Assembly (NCBI GenBank): GCA_038049695.1
Contig: CP142452.1
Coordinates: forward strand, 107,269,001-107,333,000
DNA from: Cinnamomum chago
Taxonomy: Eukaryota > Streptophyta > Magnoliopsida > Laurales > Lauraceae
Length of the DNA: 64,000 nucleotides
Reading direction: 5' to 3'
The position numbers and the translations under genes were made by a program. Positions 42,448 through 54,289 of this stretch are shown piece by piece. Within the stretch, counting starts at the first letter, position 1; each line of letters opens with the position of its first letter. The notes beneath the pieces were generated by a model that was given only the letters and a program-made list of their open reading frames with translations, did no database searches and was not told where the DNA came from.

Positions 42448-45400
42448 ATGGCAGCTTCATTAACCATCACCTTTGATGAGAACAAGTACCAGCTCATGCT
42501 CCAAGACAAACAAACCAAGCGCACTTACAAGCGCCCTGCCAGCTGCCGAAGCGTCATTTCCCTCGGCAACTCAGAAGACACCGGGTCAAACTCTACTCCC
42601 CGGACCATTGTCTTCGGGTCATTGGGACCATTCCCACTACCCGCAGAAGAAACCGCACCTGCCAAGAAGCAGAGAACCGCCCCTCAACGTATCACTACAG
42701 TGATACCAAGGGCGACCATCAAGAAACCTGAGGCCCGTAGTGCTCCTGGAAAGCCTCAACCAGCAAGAAACCAAGTCTGTTCAAAGACTTGGTCTCCAAG
42801 ACCTTCACCCAAACAGCGAAGGTCACAAACATCAGCAAAGCCAGCATACCTGGCCCTTCTCAAGGAGAACCGGTTCTACCCTCTTGCTTACATGAAAGAG
42901 GAGAAGCCTACCCTCCGCCAAACTAAACCAACTCAGCACGAGCCGGCCTGCTCATACAAGCCCAAAATCAAATCGTGCATCGTAAGGCCTCCGCAAGAAC
43001 CTGCCAAGGCCTTCACACATGCGAGCCGACCCTTCCTCTCAACGGGAGCCGAACTCGCAAAATTCAAAGCTTTGCTGCGACAGGCAAAGGACCGCGTCCA
43101 GATCCTGTCCCTGCCCGTCTTCAAAGAAGACAAGCTTGGCTGCTGCGCACCAGGGACTACGTCCTTCATTGCCAGAGCACAGCCAGAGCTAACCGAAGCT
43201 CAAATCGCTCGTCGTATGCGTCGCCGAACGGCATATCGACAAAAGAGACTAGAGAAGCAAAGAACCCAGGATTCTGCACTTCAGGTCTCTAAAAAATGGG
43301 TCGAAAAAGAAAGACCCGACCAAATTGTTGCTGTTCATATGGTTGGCAAAACCAGAAAACGCCAGAAGTCAGCAACTAAAATCCATGTCAGACGTCCGGT
43401 GACTCGCAGCGTCTCCCGGACACGAAGACATAAAGAAAACTCTCCCGCTTCTTCAAGCCAAGGACATCGGAGTGACCACTCTTCGAGCTCTTCATCTAAA
43501 AGAATGAGCTCCAGCTCAGTCACCAAGACTATATCCTCTTTCGTCTCTCGAAGAATGAACGTCTTGGTCACAAATACTGAGCAACCTCCGCCGCATGATG
43601 ACGTAACCGCACGCATCCAGCAGCTGGAGCAAGGGCAGCAGAGGATAGAGACTCTAATAGAAAACCTAATTCTCAATCTTCAGCGTCCACAAAACAATGA
43701 AGCTCCTCCGAGCCATCAAGGCGACGAGGAAAATGCGGAAAACAATGAGTCACGCGCCCTTACCAAAAAGGACGTTGACGATATCCTCGCCAAAGCAAAA
43801 GAAGAGGATACAGTAAAGGAGCATGGGATCAAGCCACCATATCCCTTGTGGATGGACTCAGTCCCGTTCCCTACAAAATTCAAGCAACCTACTCTCCAAA
43901 CATATACGGGGAAGGGTTCGGCCAGACAGCACGTCATCCATTTCAAGATCCTGACGGGAGCTATTGCGGACCAAGATGCCCTCAAAATTCGCCTCTTTGC
44001 AAGTACCCTAAAAGGTACGGCCTTTGATTGGTACTCCACTCTGCCGGAGGACTCCATTCAAAATTGGGCCATGTTGGAGACACGCTTCCTAACCCACTTC
44101 AAAGGTGAGGATCATCCCGTTACTATGGCTCAGCTCTGCAGCCTAAAACAGGGAGAGAATGAGTCAACATATGACTTTATTCACAAGTGGAAGGCAATGG
44201 CATACAAATGCTCCGATGTACTGCCACAAGCATCACTGGTCGACATCTGCCGAAACAACATGAGAGCAAGAATCCGCTCCATGATCATCGGCAACAAATC
44301 AAAGAACCTGGGAGAACTCCTGGAAGCAGCTATGGAAGCTGAAACGGTGATCAAAGATCTCAACAGTCAGAAATCATTGAAGAAAGAGTCGACTGCCATT
44401 GCAACCTCAAAACCAAAGAAAAAGGAGGTTCTCAATGTGCAAACCAAGTCAGCTCCTCAGCCGCCAAAGAAAGCTGAAAACAAAGATGCAGGTAAAAAGC
44501 CTGAACTCTCTGATGCATTCAAAGAACGAGTAGAGAAGAAATACCCGTTCGATGAAGATGTTGAAGAAATCTTTGGGGCACTCCTAGCAAACGGCAAACT
44601 TACATTGCCTGACCCCAAAAGACCGGGCGATGTTGGCAAAACCAACGATCCTCGGTACTGTCCATACCATCAGATGGTCTCGCATCCTCTCAATCAATGC
44701 TTTGTTGTGAGAGAGAAGATAAATGAGATGTGGAAAAACGGAGTCATTACCTTCGACAAGAACTATGGGTCTGCCTCCGTCAACATGGTGTCGTGTGGAC
44801 AAAAACAAAAATCACCAAAAGAGAAGATCACTACTTCCTTCAAGGTGATAAAGATGACCCAAACGTCCCAAGAGTTGGTTCCATATCCAACATCAGACGG
44901 ACAGCCCATATGGGTACACCCCGATCTCCTAGAAGATGAAAATTGGGAGGTCGTCAAAACAAAGCCAACCGCTCAACAGCGAAGGCAAGCCAGGAGACAA
45001 CTCCGCAAGCTCAAACAGCAGGAGAAAGCTCCGAAAAAGCAAGAAGTCGCTGAAAAGGCAGAAACCTCCTCTACCGCTTCACTGGGGGCAACAGAAGAGT
45101 CCTCCCCTAAGGCGGCAAGAAAATTCACTCTTGGTGATTTCATGCCACCACACCTCAAAGATGAAACTATGCAAGGGGCATCATACTCTTGCAACTCGGT
45201 GGTCGGATTCCCCATGGATGGATACGAGTCCAGTGACACCGCCAGTGACATCGATGAGTGGGAGGAATCCCTCGAAACAGGAGAATATCTCTCCGACGAG
45301 GAATGGATCCCTGAATCTTATCTTATGCCAGTAATCTGGTATAACCCATTACAGCCGCAAGGATCCTGGTCTGATGATGAAGAAGACCAAGAGGCTGTCC

Positions 45401-48400
45401 AAGAAAATACTCCAGTGGAACCCAACCATGTTGAACCACAAGGAGCAGACGAAGAAGAAGATTTGGCTCCCGTGCCTGATCTCGATGAATACGCAAGGAT
45501 CTTGCAGCACCTTGCTATAGAGCAAGAACAAGGTCGCATCAATCAGCTTCGTCACAACCCAGCACCGCAAGTTCCTGAAAATCTACAGGAATCTCCTCCG
45601 GTAACCCCGGAAAACGAAGAAAGCTGTTGGATCGACGATCCTCTTACATCTGAGGACGAATCTGATTCCCAACAGTTCATCTTGGAGGCATCTTCCGTCA
45701 AAGTTACTTGCAATGCAATAGCTCAGGATGATAATTCCTCACCTTCTCAGGCTTCGTCTCCTGAAACAGTGACATCGGAACTCAAACCTCTTCCGACTGA
45801 TCACCTTGAAGAAATTCCAGCCGGTGAAATCTTCTTCAGAGAAAATCCGGTCAATTGGTCCCAAATGCCCGATCTCATCGGTGATGTCTGGACCGACAAA
45901 ATATTTGATAAAGAAGGAAAGTTGCTGGATGCTGTTCAGGACTTGCTCCCGGAAAATGCTCCATGCAACACAATTACTGAAGATGGCAATGCTGACACAG
46001 AGACATCTTCAGCAAATGAGAAGGAACAACCCCTCGATCTCGAGGGTGATCTTCTAAACAAAGACCCTTCTCCAGAAGCTCTTGAAGTTGGTAGAGGTAC
46101 CCGTTCTGGCCGGGATTACCATAAAAACTACAACCAACCTTCTGCTTCTTATGTAAATCCTTCGGGAAAACAAGCTGTAAACGCCCCTAGTGGCAAGAAT
46201 AATGAAAATGCAGGCCCCAAGGAGGCTTTCAAGTACGACTTGATTCAGCACTTCAAACACATACCTGCACGTCTGCACATCCTAGACTTATTACGAATGT
46301 CACCACAGACTCGTGATAGTCTCATTTCAGAACTACAAATGCTGGATGCGGATGTCGACAAACATGCCCCACAAGTCCTGCAAATTGAAATGGACTATAG
46401 GGTCGAAAAATCAAAAACTCCCTCAAAAGGAGAAAAGAAGAAAACTGAGGGATCCTGCATCGAATGCCTCTCGGTTCAAAAAGCAGCAAGTGCAACCATC
46501 GCCTTCACCAAGGAAGATCTCCTGCTAGGCGAGACAAAGCACAACCGACCCCTGTACTTCACCGGGTACATCAAAGAGGTGCCAGTACGCAAAATCCAGA
46601 TCGATCCAGGTTCTGCACTCAACCTCATCTCCACTTCGGCACTCGAAGAACTGGGCATTCCGCCTAGCAAGCTGAGCCACACGTCTGTGTCCATCTTTGG
46701 ATATGATGGCAGCGCTCAAAGGCCGATCGACAAAATCAGGTTCAAGTTGCAAATCGGTGATCTTATCTCCGAGGTCACTGTCTATGCGATAAAGACCCCT
46801 TCATGCTACAACATCCTTCTCGGACGTCCCTGGATACACGAGAATGGTGTTGTCCCTTCGACTTTACATCAGTGCATCAAGTTCGTTGGCAATGACGGCT
46901 TGATACATCGAGTGTTTGCAGACAAAAAGCCCTTCAAAGGTAAAGAAGTCTATTTCGCAGATGCTCAAATGTACAAAGATGAAAAAGAAGAAAGGGAGGA
47001 AGAAACAGCATCCTTTGCCGAAAATCTCCAGAAAGACAAAGGCAAGGCTCCTCAGCAATCACCAGAAGAAAATAAACCCTCTATCAAAACCGAAGAGAAT
47101 GATCAATCTCCCTTCATGGTCTCCCTCAAGTCTTCAAAGCCTCTGGTGATCACCACCAAAGGAAAGAAGACAAAACAAAGGGCTGGGGGCAAGTTTGCTG
47201 TCTCCTTCGTGTCTATCTTGCAAGACACGGATTCGGACTCAGAGCCAGAAGACGATACATCGTCAAGCCAAGCTGATAATCAACAAGTTCAGCCCGCTCT
47301 CACTCCGATGGAGACAACCGTTGACATAGAAGATCCAGCATCTGCTTCCTTTGTTGTTCCAGCAACATCAGCAGAAGAAAAGCCAATCTTCTTCCATAAA
47401 TCAGGAGCTTCTTCATCAAATTCTTCGCTTGAACCTTTCCAAAAAGAAGGTATGCCTCAACTATCCCTGTATAGTCCAATGGCGCAAGCTATCATGAAGA
47501 AAATGGGCTACGATGCTCAGAACCCAATCGGTTTGGGAAATAACCGTGGTATTATCACGCCATTGGAACCAACCTTGACCAAAAGTCATCTGGAAGGTTG
47601 GAAACCCCACCGCCACATAGAAAAGTCTTCACATGGGCTGGGGTATGATCCTGACGCTCCCTTGAGACAGTTGACACAAAGGCTGCAAAGTCATCTTGCC
47701 GACCAAGCCTCAACATCTCATATTAATGAAGACATCGATCTCCCTGAATATCTCTTTGAAGAGTTGATCGTCAAGGATCCAGGAAGTTCATCCAATTGTT
47801 ACGATTTCTCTGATGATGAAGAGGAATTGTCCGATGATACAGACACAAGGTTCTCTGACCCAGAAGAACCACTGTCTCCAAAAGAAGTGCCCTACTTCGA
47901 CCCAGTTTCAACAGGTGATTGGGACCATCTCATAACAAATCTTGAGAAAAGTACCAATCAAGAAGACCCATGGACAAAAGCAGAGCCGTGGTCCGTAGAT
48001 ACCTTTGGAACTCCAGAAGGCTTTGTTGGGTTGGAAGCCTCCGAAAATATTGTGGAGGAACCACCTTCAAATCTTCCAACTGAAGATTCTGTTCAAAAGA
48101 TAGACTTGGGAACACCTGATAACCTACGTCCTGTATTCATAAGCAAGAATATAAAGGATGATGAGTTACCCGAGTATATCGCGTTTCTTCATGAGTTCGT
48201 TGATTGTTTTGCATGGTCTTACGCTGAGATGCCTGGCTTAGACCCCAAAATAGCAGTCCACAAACTCAATCTTCAAAAAGATATCAAGCCTGTCAAACAA
48301 GGCCAAAGAAGGTTCCGTCCTGACGTGATGGACAAAATTGAACAAGAAGTCCAAAAACTCAAAAGCGTTGGCTTCATCCGTGAGGAACAACATCCTGAAT

Positions 48401-50244
48401 GGTTGGCCAACATCGTCCCCGTGACAAAGAAAAATGGGCAAATCAGGGTTTGCATTGATTACAGAGACCTGAACAATGCATGCCCAAAAGATGAATTCCC
48501 GCTCCCTATACCTGAGGTGATGATCGACAACACCTGTGGGTTCGAGCGAATGACATTCATGGATGGCTTCTCTGGCTACAATCAGATAAAGATGCATCCT
48601 GAAGATGAAAAACACACAGCATTTCGGACCCCGTTTGGCGTGTATTGCTACACTGTCATGCCATTCGGTCTGAAGAATGCCGGCGCTACATATCAGAGGG
48701 CTATGATGAAGATCTTCCAAGATATGCAGCACAAGACGGTCGAATGTTATGTCGATGACCTCGCCGTCAAAAGCAAAAGAAAAGAAGACCATCTCAAAGA
48801 TCTTCGGGAAGTCTTCCTCCGACTTCGCAAACACAAACTGCGAATGAATCCCCTCAAATGCTTCTTCGGTGTTTCATCGGGTAAGTTTCTTGGGTTCATA
48901 GTACGGAAAGCTGGCATAGAGCTTGACCCCACCAAAGTCAAGGCTATCCTAGAAATGCCATCTCCAAGAACCCTAAGACAATTAAAAGGGCTCCAAGGAA
49001 GATTGGCATACATTCGGCGGTTCATCTCCAACCTATCAGGGAAGTGCCGTCCATTCTCTCGGTTAATGAAGAAAGGTGTCGATTTTGTCTGGGATGCTGA
49101 ATGTGAAGCTGCGTTCCAGGACATCAAGTCATACCTGACTAAACCTCCAGTGTTGGCTGCCCCCACAACTGGAAAACCATTCCTCTTGTACACAAGAGCC
49201 CTTGACCGTTCTTTAGGCGCTCTACTTGCACAAAAGAATGACGAGGGAAAAGAAGCTGTTCTATATTACCTTAGCCGCATGTTGGTAGGTGCAGAGCATC
49301 GCTACTCTCCAGTCGAAAAAGAATGCTTGGCAGTAATGTTTGCCGTACAAAAACTGCGTCACTACCTGCTATCCAACACAGTGTACCTAATTTCGAGGAT
49401 CAACCTCCTAAAGGTCCTTGTCACAAAAGCAGGTTCTCTCAATGCCCGACTGGCAAAATGGTCCATCCTCCTGTCACAATTTGACATTAGGTATGTACCA
49501 CAAAAAGCAATCAAAGGCCAAGCTCTAGCAGACTTCCTCGCGGAGCATCCATTGCCTAAAGATTCTCCACTCAGAGATGACCTCCCAGACGAATCAGTCT
49601 ACAGTGTGGAGACTTCCTTATCAAATGCTTCCTGGCACATGTACTTCGATGGCGCAACCAGGACAAATGAAAGGGGAAATCAAATATCGGGAATTGGCAT
49701 TCTCTTTGTTAGTCCCGACAAATACATGATTCCACACGCATTCTCACTACTGGAACCATGTTCAAACAATGCAGCTGAGTACCAAGCCCTGATCATAGGA
49801 TTGGAACTCGCCCTTGAATCCGGCATCACTACGCTGGAAGCTTTTGGAGACTCTCAACTGATCGTCAACCAGATGAATCAGAAATTTGAAGTCAGGAAGC
49901 CCGATCTGTTGCCTTACTACAACAAAGCACAATCGCTTCGACAAAAGTTCGACATCTGTCACATCACCCACATCCTCAGAGGTGAAAACATTCGTGCAGA
50001 TGCCCTGGCTGGACTTGCTGCGTCTATGGCAATCCAAGAAGGGGAAAACATGCGAATTACAGTGTGTCAAAAAAGGATTCTCCCTCCTCTCAACACACAT
50101 CAAGCAGTTGCTGAATGCCACCAAGTGGTTGGAAGTCGGATTTCCGTCCTTAAACCTCTGATCGGCGACTGGAGGGATCCGTTCATTGATTACATAATGT
50201 TCGGAATCCTACCTGAAGATCCAAAAGAACGGGTAAGCATCTAA
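42448..50244 (+). CDS. E2 Gag-Pol polyprotein up to a premature stop (2598 aa)
   Basis: The first in-frame ATG (MAASLTITFDEN) is at 42448; the frame is open further upstream only from a GTG inside the presumed intron. Approximate order by residue: basic Ser/Pro-rich N-terminus 1-480; gag domain 486-635; Cys/His knuckle (YCPYHQMVSHPLNQC) near 737; acidic linker; protease with DPGSALN at about 1386; G-patch-like MKKMGYDAQNPIGLG near 1680; reverse transcriptase with YVDD at about 2101 (48748-48759); RNase H about 2245-2320; second RNase H (YFDGA, NAAEYQAL, GDSQLIV, RADALA) about 2395-2530. A TAA at 50242-50244, where E1 has CAA, stops it before integrase. Only this change separates it from a continuous 2992-residue frame ending at 51426. 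Gag and Pol share one frame with no shift, so protein ratio must be set some other way. Confidence 0.93.
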   Translation: MAASLTITFDENKYQLMLQDKQTKRTYKRPASCRSVISLGNSEDTGSNSTPRTIVFGSLGPFPLPAEETAPAKKQRTAPQRITTVIPRATIKKPEARSAPGKPQPARNQVCSKTWSPRPSPKQRRSQTSAKPAYLALLKENRFYPLAYMKEEKPTLRQTKPTQHEPACSYKPKIKSCIVRPPQEPAKAFTHASRPFLSTGAELAKFKALLRQAKDRVQILSLPVFKEDKLGCCAPGTTSFIARAQPELTEAQIARRMRRRTAYRQKRLEKQRTQDSALQVSKKWVEKERPDQIVAVHMVGKTRKRQKSATKIHVRRPVTRSVSRTRRHKENSPASSSQGHRSDHSSSSSSKRMSSSSVTKTISSFVSRRMNVLVTNTEQPPPHDDVTARIQQLEQGQQRIETLIENLILNLQRPQNNEAPPSHQGDEENAENNESRALTKKDVDDILAKAKEEDTVKEHGIKPPYPLWMDSVPFPTKFKQPTLQTYTGKGSARQHVIHFKILTGAIADQDALKIRLFASTLKGTAFDWYSTLPEDSIQNWAMLETRFLTHFKGEDHPVTMAQLCSLKQGENESTYDFIHKWKAMAYKCSDVLPQASLVDICRNNMRARIRSMIIGNKSKNLGELLEAAMEAETVIKDLNSQKSLKKESTAIATSKPKKKEVLNVQTKSAPQPPKKAENKDAGKKPELSDAFKERVEKKYPFDEDVEEIFGALLANGKLTLPDPKRPGDVGKTNDPRYCPYHQMVSHPLNQCFVVREKINEMWKNGVITFDKNYGSASVNMVSCGQKQKSPKEKITTSFKVIKMTQTSQELVPYPTSDGQPIWVHPDLLEDENWEVVKTKPTAQQRRQARRQLRKLKQQEKAPKKQEVAEKAETSSTASLGATEESSPKAARKFTLGDFMPPHLKDETMQGASYSCNSVVGFPMDGYESSDTASDIDEWEESLETGEYLSDEEWIPESYLMPVIWYNPLQPQGSWSDDEEDQEAVQENTPVEPNHVEPQGADEEEDLAPVPDLDEYARILQHLAIEQEQGRINQLRHNPAPQVPENLQESPPVTPENEESCWIDDPLTSEDESDSQQFILEASSVKVTCNAIAQDDNSSPSQASSPETVTSELKPLPTDHLEEIPAGEIFFRENPVNWSQMPDLIGDVWTDKIFDKEGKLLDAVQDLLPENAPCNTITEDGNADTETSSANEKEQPLDLEGDLLNKDPSPEALEVGRGTRSGRDYHKNYNQPSASYVNPSGKQAVNAPSGKNNENAGPKEAFKYDLIQHFKHIPARLHILDLLRMSPQTRDSLISELQMLDADVDKHAPQVLQIEMDYRVEKSKTPSKGEKKKTEGSCIECLSVQKAASATIAFTKEDLLLGETKHNRPLYFTGYIKEVPVRKIQIDPGSALNLISTSALEELGIPPSKLSHTSVSIFGYDGSAQRPIDKIRFKLQIGDLISEVTVYAIKTPSCYNILLGRPWIHENGVVPSTLHQCIKFVGNDGLIHRVFADKKPFKGKEVYFADAQMYKDEKEEREEETASFAENLQKDKGKAPQQSPEENKPSIKTEENDQSPFMVSLKSSKPLVITTKGKKTKQRAGGKFAVSFVSILQDTDSDSEPEDDTSSSQADNQQVQPALTPMETTVDIEDPASASFVVPATSAEEKPIFFHKSGASSSNSSLEPFQKEGMPQLSLYSPMAQAIMKKMGYDAQNPIGLGNNRGIITPLEPTLTKSHLEGWKPHRHIEKSSHGLGYDPDAPLRQLTQRLQSHLADQASTSHINEDIDLPEYLFEELIVKDPGSSSNCYDFSDDEEELSDDTDTRFSDPEEPLSPKEVPYFDPVSTGDWDHLITNLEKSTNQEDPWTKAEPWSVDTFGTPEGFVGLEASENIVEEPPSNLPTEDSVQKIDLGTPDNLRPVFISKNIKDDELPEYIAFLHEFVDCFAWSYAEMPGLDPKIAVHKLNLQKDIKPVKQGQRRFRPDVMDKIEQEVQKLKSVGFIREEQHPEWLANIVPVTKKNGQIRVCIDYRDLNNACPKDEFPLPIPEVMIDNTCGFERMTFMDGFSGYNQIKMHPEDEKHTAFRTPFGVYCYTVMPFGLKNAGATYQRAMMKIFQDMQHKTVECYVDDLAVKSKRKEDHLKDLREVFLRLRKHKLRMNPLKCFFGVSSGKFLGFIVRKAGIELDPTKVKAILEMPSPRTLRQLKGLQGRLAYIRRFISNLSGKCRPFSRLMKKGVDFVWDAECEAAFQDIKSYLTKPPVLAAPTTGKPFLLYTRALDRSLGALLAQKNDEGKEAVLYYLSRMLVGAEHRYSPVEKECLAVMFAVQKLRHYLLSNTVYLISRINLLKVLVTKAGSLNARLAKWSILLSQFDIRYVPQKAIKGQALADFLAEHPLPKDSPLRDDLPDESVYSVETSLSNASWHMYFDGATRTNERGNQISGIGILFVSPDKYMIPHAFSLLEPCSNNAAEYQALIIGLELALESGITTLEAFGDSQLIVNQMNQKFEVRKPDLLPYYNKAQSLRQKFDICHITHILRGENIRADALAGLAASMAIQEGENMRITVCQKRILPPLNTHQAVAECHQVVGSRISVLKPLIGDWRDPFIDYIMFGILPEDPKERVSI

Positions 50245-51426
50245 AGACGAGCCCCAAACTTTCATTTGGATATTCCTGCAAAAATGCTGTATAGAAAATC
50301 CTACAATGGAGTACTTCTACGCTGCTTGTCACAACAAGAGGCTGAGGAAACACTCAAAGAAGTACATGCTGGTCTTTGTGGAGCCCATCAGGCTGGGCCT
50401 AAGCTCTACGATCAGATAAAAAGGTTAGGTTATTATTGGCCTACCATGGTGGCTGATGCAATGCAATTTGCTAAGCGCTGCCAACAATGCCAAATTCATG
50501 GAGACTATGTCCACATGCCTCCGGAATGGCTGCATCCTACAGCAATCTCATGGCCTTTTGAAGCCTGGGGTATGGACATCATAGGTCCTATCTCCTCTCC
50601 ATCGAGCAAAGGTCATCGCTTCATCTTCGCCGCTACGGATTATTTCTCCAAGTGGTCAGAAGCATTCGCGCTTAGTGAAATGAAGACCTCATCAGTCCTT
50701 CAGTTCTTGCGCACCAACATCATTTGTCGCTTCGGCATACCTAAAAGATTCGTCCATGATAACGGACCACAGTTCCGCGATCACCGATTCTACAGGTTCT
50801 GCGACAAATACAAAATCCAAAGTTGTCCTTCAACTCCTTATAATCCGGCAGCGAATGGACTAGCAGAGGCCTTCAACAAGACGCTCTGCAAAATCCTCAA
50901 GAAAATGGTCTCTAGTCACAAAAGAGAATGGGGCGACAAACTGCCTGAAGCTTTGTGGGCCTATCGAACCACCGTTCGAGGACCAACCCATAGCACACCA
51001 TTCTCCTTGGTCTATGGATGCGAAGCTGTTGTCCCTTTGGAAGTTCAAATTCCTTCCTTAAGGGTATCTCTACAAAATGACATGACGCAAGAAAGCAATG
51101 TCAAATTGAGACTCCAAGAGCTGGATAACCTCGATGAGAGACGGCTCGAAGCTCTACAAAGCATTGAACTCTACCAAGCACGCATGGCAGGATCTTTTGA
51201 CAAGAAGGTCCGGCAACGCGCCTACAAAAAGGGAGACTTGGTTCTTACAGTAAAAAGACCAATGGTTTTTGCCAACAAATCCAAAGGCAAATTTGAACCA
51301 AAATGGGAGGGACCTTTCGTCATCGACAAAGTCTTCTCCAACGGCGCATACGCTCTTCTAAACATGGAGGGTGACAGATGTATGCTGCCCATCAATGGAA
51401 AGTTCTTGAAGCGGTACTACCCTTGA
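50245..51426 (+). pseudogene. E2 integrase (same frame, after the stop codon)
   Basis: It continues the polyprotein frame. The His/Cys zinc-binding region (HAGLCGAH... C-x2-C) lies at about 50365-50495. Catalytic D, D, E fall in GMDIIG (about 50574), HDNGPQF (about 50755) and GLAEAFNK (about 50860). A GPF/Y-type module (KWEGPFVI) precedes the terminal KRYYP. There is no chromodomain. An internal ATG at 50266 could only give a protein cut from its normal polyprotein context. From about 50400 on it is nearly identical to E1, unlike the upstream parts. Confidence 0.9.
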
Positions 51427-52205
51427 AGGTTTCTTCCATCGGGTCAGAGCGACGCCTGCACGGCCAAAGCCTATTCCTAGGTATCTGCTCATCAAACCCA
51501 CTCCTTTTGGAATTTTCATCCTCTTGTTGAAATTTCTAAACAAAAAAAAAACCCCTCAAAACAATGTCTCTTTCATCGTTTCATTGTTCAAAAAAAAAAG
51601 CAAATCCAAAAATCCAAGTTTAGGAGCCTCTTCCCAAACTTGACCAAAATTTTCGATCCTTGAACCCAAAATTCATGGTTTGAAACAAAATCAGGACCTA
51701 GGGATTTCAGCCCTAGTCCACCCCGACTTTTACCACCAAAATGGTTTTGAGTCAAAATTTACGACCCTCGTGTCTTTAAAAAAAAAAAAATGGTTTTTCA
51801 AAAACCGCAGGGAAGCGACGTTCAGTCGATACTTGCAAAACCCAAAATCGGAAGGATGCGAACCCCATTCGATACTTCCAAAACCCCAAAATTTCAAAAA
51901 TCGTGGAGACGCAACGTTCCAGTTGATATCCACAACCCAAATTTTAAAACAAACAAAAAACAAAACAAAGGTTCGAAAAAACCTCAAAATTCAAAAATCG
52001 TGGGGAAGCGACATTCCATCAATACCCACAAAACAAAATTTTTGAAGACAAAAGCAGGGAAGCGACGCTTAGTCGATACTTGCACCCAAATCCGCGAGGA
52101 GGCGACATTTCATCGATACTCGCAACCGAATGAGCAAGGAAGCGACATTCCATCGATACTTGCAATACCATTCAGCAGGGAGGCGACTTTTAGTCGATAC
52201 TTGCA
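51427..52205 (+). repeat. Post-pol spacer and CGACATTCCATCGATACTTGCA-type repeat (E2)
   Basis: 51427-51790 is spacer matching E1 18053-18420. From about 51808 the GCGAC...TCGATACTTGCA core recurs about eight times, as in E1 18430-18835. Confidence 0.75.
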
Positions 52206-52223
52206 TTTTTGAAAACCAAAAAC

Positions 52224-52850
52224 CTGGCTTTCACGCCAAAAAACCCGGCTTCCATGCCAAAAATCCGGCTTTCATGCCAAAAATCAAAAATCCGGCTTTC
52301 ATGCCAAAAATCAAAATTCGGCTTTCATGCCAAAAATCAAAATTCGGCTTCCATGCCAACAAAACAAAACTCGGTTTTCAAAAAAAAAATCTGGCTTTCA
52401 TGCCAAAAACAAAAAAATCTGGCTTCCATGCCAAAAAGAAATTTCGGCTTTCATGCCAAAAACAAAATCTGGTTCTTACACCAAAAACAAAACCGGCTCT
52501 CATGCCACAAACCAAATCTTGGCTTTCATGCCATCTCAAAAAATTTTGGCTCTCATGCCATCCCAAAATTTTGGCTCTCATGCCATCCCAAAATTTGGCT
52601 TTCATGCCATCCCAAATCGGCTTTCATGCCACCTCAAAATTCGGCTTTCATGCCATCATAAAAAAAAAACCTGGCTTTTACGCCAACCAAAACAAAAACC
52701 CGGCTTTCATGCCAACAAAACAAACTGGTTTTCAAAACAAACCGGCTATAGATGCCATCCAAATCCGGCTATAGATGCCACCCGAAATTTGGCTTTCATG
52801 CCGTGAACAAAATCTGGCTCCCATGCCAAAACATGTCTCAAAAACTGGCT
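52224..52850 (+). repeat. GGC-N6-GCC minisatellite (E2)
   Basis: Same unit type as E1 18850-19545, but with different unit order and number, and with some GGCTATAGATGCC units near 52745-52775. The following 52851-53096 is A-rich spacer without a supported gene. Confidence 0.85.
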
Positions 52851-53096
52851 CCCATGCCAAAACAATCATTTGTCAAAAGATTTCTCACAAAATGACAAAC
52901 TTTTGATCACATCCCATTTAGCAATCACTTTAATCACAATATTTGAGTGAGCGTAGGGAAAACAAAAAAAAGAAAGTACCAAAAAATACATGTGGTACCA
53001 AAAAAAAAAAGAAAAGAAAAGTGTTCACAAGCACTACAAAAATGTATACCAAAAAAAAATATACACGTGGTATACAAAAAGAGAGAAAGAGGGGTC

Positions 53097-54258
53097 TCAG
53101 CCAAAAATGCTCTCCAGCCAAGCTTTCAGCTCCTCAAGCAAACTCTTGGCTTCATCCGTTAGAGTCTCCAAGGCACGCTTCTTCAAGAATCTGCCATGAG
53201 TAGCTGGAGAAGGCTCTATCCCTTCTGCTACACCAGGAAGATTATCCCGAGCAGTCTGCCATCGTTCATTCTCTCTAGCCTTCCTATTGAGAATCTGATC
53301 GGCCTCTGCAACTTGGCGAATCAAAGCACTCTCCCTGTCACGAGCCTCTGTTATGGCGGACCACGTACTGGCAACTTGGGCCTTTAGGTGTTCGAGATGC
53401 TTCCTTGCCTCCTCAACCTCTCCATCAAGGATGCTAAGGTCATGCTGCAGCCTGATGATGTCTAACTCCGCTCGGTTCCTCTCCCGAACCAGCTGCTTCC
53501 TGCCCTGTGTAGTCTCTTTCAAATCCGATTGGGCCTTCTCAGCAGGAGTCAGGAACATTTCTTGGAAGAACTGGTCATCAGGATAGCTGATGGTCTCAAA
53601 CCACCCGTTGCCTAATGCAATGATCTTATCAACGATCGCCCGGGCGTCCGTAACATCCAGACCAATATCTTCCTCAGCATCTTTGAGAATCTCCTTCACA
53701 TGCGGAATCTTGCTACGTGCAACATCCAAGTGTCCAGAAAGGAGGGTCTCAATCCAAGAACTCAAAACCCGCATCACCACCTTCTTCGCATACTGAAGAG
53801 ATGGGCCAGATGAAGACTCACCCTTCTCTGTCGATTGGTTGCCCAAGTCATGTCCCATCGGAAGAATAACAATAGAACACTTTCCAATCGGGGCCGCTGG
53901 AGAAGGAATCTCAACATGAGGTCTTGCCTCTGCCGCGTCAGAATTGGCTGGAGGAGTCCCAATTACTGGGTCAACTTCTGGCATCCCTGGCTCTGGCTCT
54001 GAAGGAAGCGATGGACTCTCTTCTGTCACTTCAAAATCTGCCAAACACAAAAAGGTATGAATATGATCTTGTCAAAAAAAAAAAAAAAATTGTGTCAAGA
54101 TTATCACTATGAAATACCTTCTTCCATGATGGGTGGAGTACTTTCTGTCTCCATTTGCTCATCTGAGGCATCGTCAAAAGCCATATCCATAGATGGCTCG
54201 AAGTCGGAACCCTCTGGCAAGTCAGCTGACAAGAAAACAAAAATATGTGTCAGCAAAT

Positions 54259-54289
<31 letters not shown>

